Part shown: piece by piece, positions 63,268 to 64,000 of the stretch
Layout of the letters: each line of letters starts with the position of its first letter
Position numbering within the stretch: position 1 is the first letter of the stretch
NCBI RefSeq assembly: GCF_003387355.1
Contig: NZ_QUNH01000002.1
Span: 723,606 to 787,605 of the forward strand
DNA length: 64,000 bases
Source: Winogradskyella sediminis
GTDB taxonomy: Bacteria > Bacteroidota > Bacteroidia > Flavobacteriales > Flavobacteriaceae
Direction of reading: 5' to 3'
Translations under genes and position numbers: made by a program
Notes under the pieces: generated by a model
What the model was told of the DNA's origin: nothing
Databases searched by the model: none
Seen by the model: the letters and a program-made list of their open reading frames with translations, nothing else

Positions 63268-64000
63268 ATGAAAGTTACTTTAAGACAACGAAAAAAAGGA
63301 AGCAAGATTAGTTTGTATTTAGATTACTATGAAAATGGACAGCGCAGCTATGAATACCTAAAGCTGTACTTGATTCCAGAACCCGAAAAAGGCAAACTAA
63401 CCAAGGCACAAAAGGAAGAAAACCGAAAGAATTTAGAATTAGCCGAAAGCATACGTGCTAAAAAGCATTTAGAAATTCAAAACGGTTTATATAACTTTCA
63501 AGATAAGGAAAAGCTTAAAGGGCATTTCATAACATATATGGAAGTCCTTGCAGAAAAACGTAGTAATAGTAAAGGTAATTATGGTAATTGGCAAAGTGTA
63601 ATTAAACATCTCAAGAAGTTTAAACCTCACGATATAGCGTTTTCACACATTAACAAAAAGTTTGTTGAGGATTTTAAAGAGTACCTCGATAAAGAAGCTA
63701 TAGGGAGGGCAAATAAGAAGCTTTCTCAAAATTCAAAGTATTCATACTTCGGTAAGCTTAATGCAGCTTTAAAACAAGCAGTAAAGGATGGTATATTAAG
63801 AATCAATCCTGCTGAACAAGTATCTAATTTTAAACAAGGAGAGCCACAAAGAGAGTTTTTAACATTGGAAGAGGTGCAAGCCTTGGTAAAGGTAGAATGT
63901 GAACTTCCAGAGCTTAAAAAAGCTTTTATCTTTAGTTGTCTTACGGGTTTGCGTTGGAGTGACATTGAAAAACTAACGTGGTCAGAAGTGCAACACTCTA
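63268..64000 (+). CDS. Tyrosine recombinase (site-specific integrase), cut by window end
   Basis: The first 244 residues of a phage/ICE-type tyrosine recombinase are seen. An Arm-type N-terminal domain starts MKVTLRQRKKGSKISLYLDYY, a core-binding domain follows (about 85-190), and the catalytic domain begins near EFLTLEEVQALV, with the first catalytic Arg in SCLTGLRWSDI (R229). The remaining catalytic residues (KHRHY) lie beyond 64000. It is typical of Bacteroidota integrative and conjugative or mobilisable elements. It follows the excisionase-like gene by 10 bases and probably drives insertion at the mnmE 3' end. Confidence 0.93.
   Translation, partial: MKVTLRQRKKGSKISLYLDYYENGQRSYEYLKLYLIPEPEKGKLTKAQKEENRKNLELAESIRAKKHLEIQNGLYNFQDKEKLKGHFITYMEVLAEKRSNSKGNYGNWQSVIKHLKKFKPHDIAFSHINKKFVEDFKEYLDKEAIGRANKKLSQNSKYSYFGKLNAALKQAVKDGILRINPAEQVSNFKQGEPQREFLTLEEVQALVKVECELPELKKAFIFSCLTGLRWSDIEKLTWSEVQHS

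Overview
The window is AT-rich chromosomal DNA of a member of the Bacteroidota, most likely a marine flavobacterium (family Flavobacteriaceae). The reasons are promoters of the type TTG-N(17-23)-TAnnTTTG, many families typical of the group (head-GIN/DUF2807, DUF6090, DUF4369-TlpA, DUF2452, a fused E1 alpha/beta dehydrogenase), a T9SS-type C-terminal sorting domain, and near absence of Shine-Dalgarno sequences. The genus is not decidable by eye. No rRNA, tRNA or CRISPR array was seen.

Layout. 0-2 kb: small stress-type proteins (hemerythrin, PA2169/DUF2383, DUF1328). 2.4-6.1 kb: thioredoxin reductase, then a YceI / beta-barrel / YceI-like cluster. 6.1-10.8 kb: an envelope-stress-like run on the minus strand (DUF4870, PadR regulator, PspC membrane protein, two head-GIN beta-helix proteins). 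12.8-14.3 kb: divergent oxyR and dps. 14.9-22.1 kb: a MoxR ATPase / DUF58 / DUF4350 / DUF4129 / SpoIIM-like operon with a divergent RDD gene. 22.3-25 kb: TRIC-type channel, stand-alone BLUF photosensor, and a DUF6090-TPR gene split by a frameshift. 25.4-31.2 kb: complete RND efflux operon (adaptor, HAE1 pump, TolC-like channel). 32-38.3 kb: DUF4268, ZIP transporter, two methyltransferases and the fused branched-chain-type E1. 38.5-42.6 kb: an exported nuclease-like protein with a sorting domain, followed directly by a large M1-peptidase-like protein whose zinc site is replaced, joined to a probable outer-membrane barrel. 42.7-48.6 kb: LOG protein, UvrA, several very small membrane proteins and an FAH-family gene that lacks a normal start codon. 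48.6-51.5 kb: gene-poor stretch with one nuclease-like gene, dispersed palindromes and a nested hairpin. 51.5-62.7 kb: NYN/LOTUS protein, AcpH, GlmM, class V aminotransferase, LpxL-like acyltransferase, rhomboid, TlpA, MnmE.

At the right edge, directly after the 3' end of mnmE, begins what looks like an integrative element. There is a candidate attachment core in the last codons of mnmE, a 150-bp block of short direct repeats (three GCACCATWT copies exactly 20 bp apart, four TTGTTGCC copies), an excisionase-like zinc-ribbon/HTH gene, and a tyrosine recombinase cut by the window end. Apart from this element and the gene-poor stretch, the content looks like core flavobacterial genome. The points most worth a second look are the mnmE-linked element with its repeats, the pseudo-M1 peptidase/barrel fusion, the nested hairpin near 50.6 kb, the frameshifted DUF6090-TPR gene and the CTG-started FAH gene.
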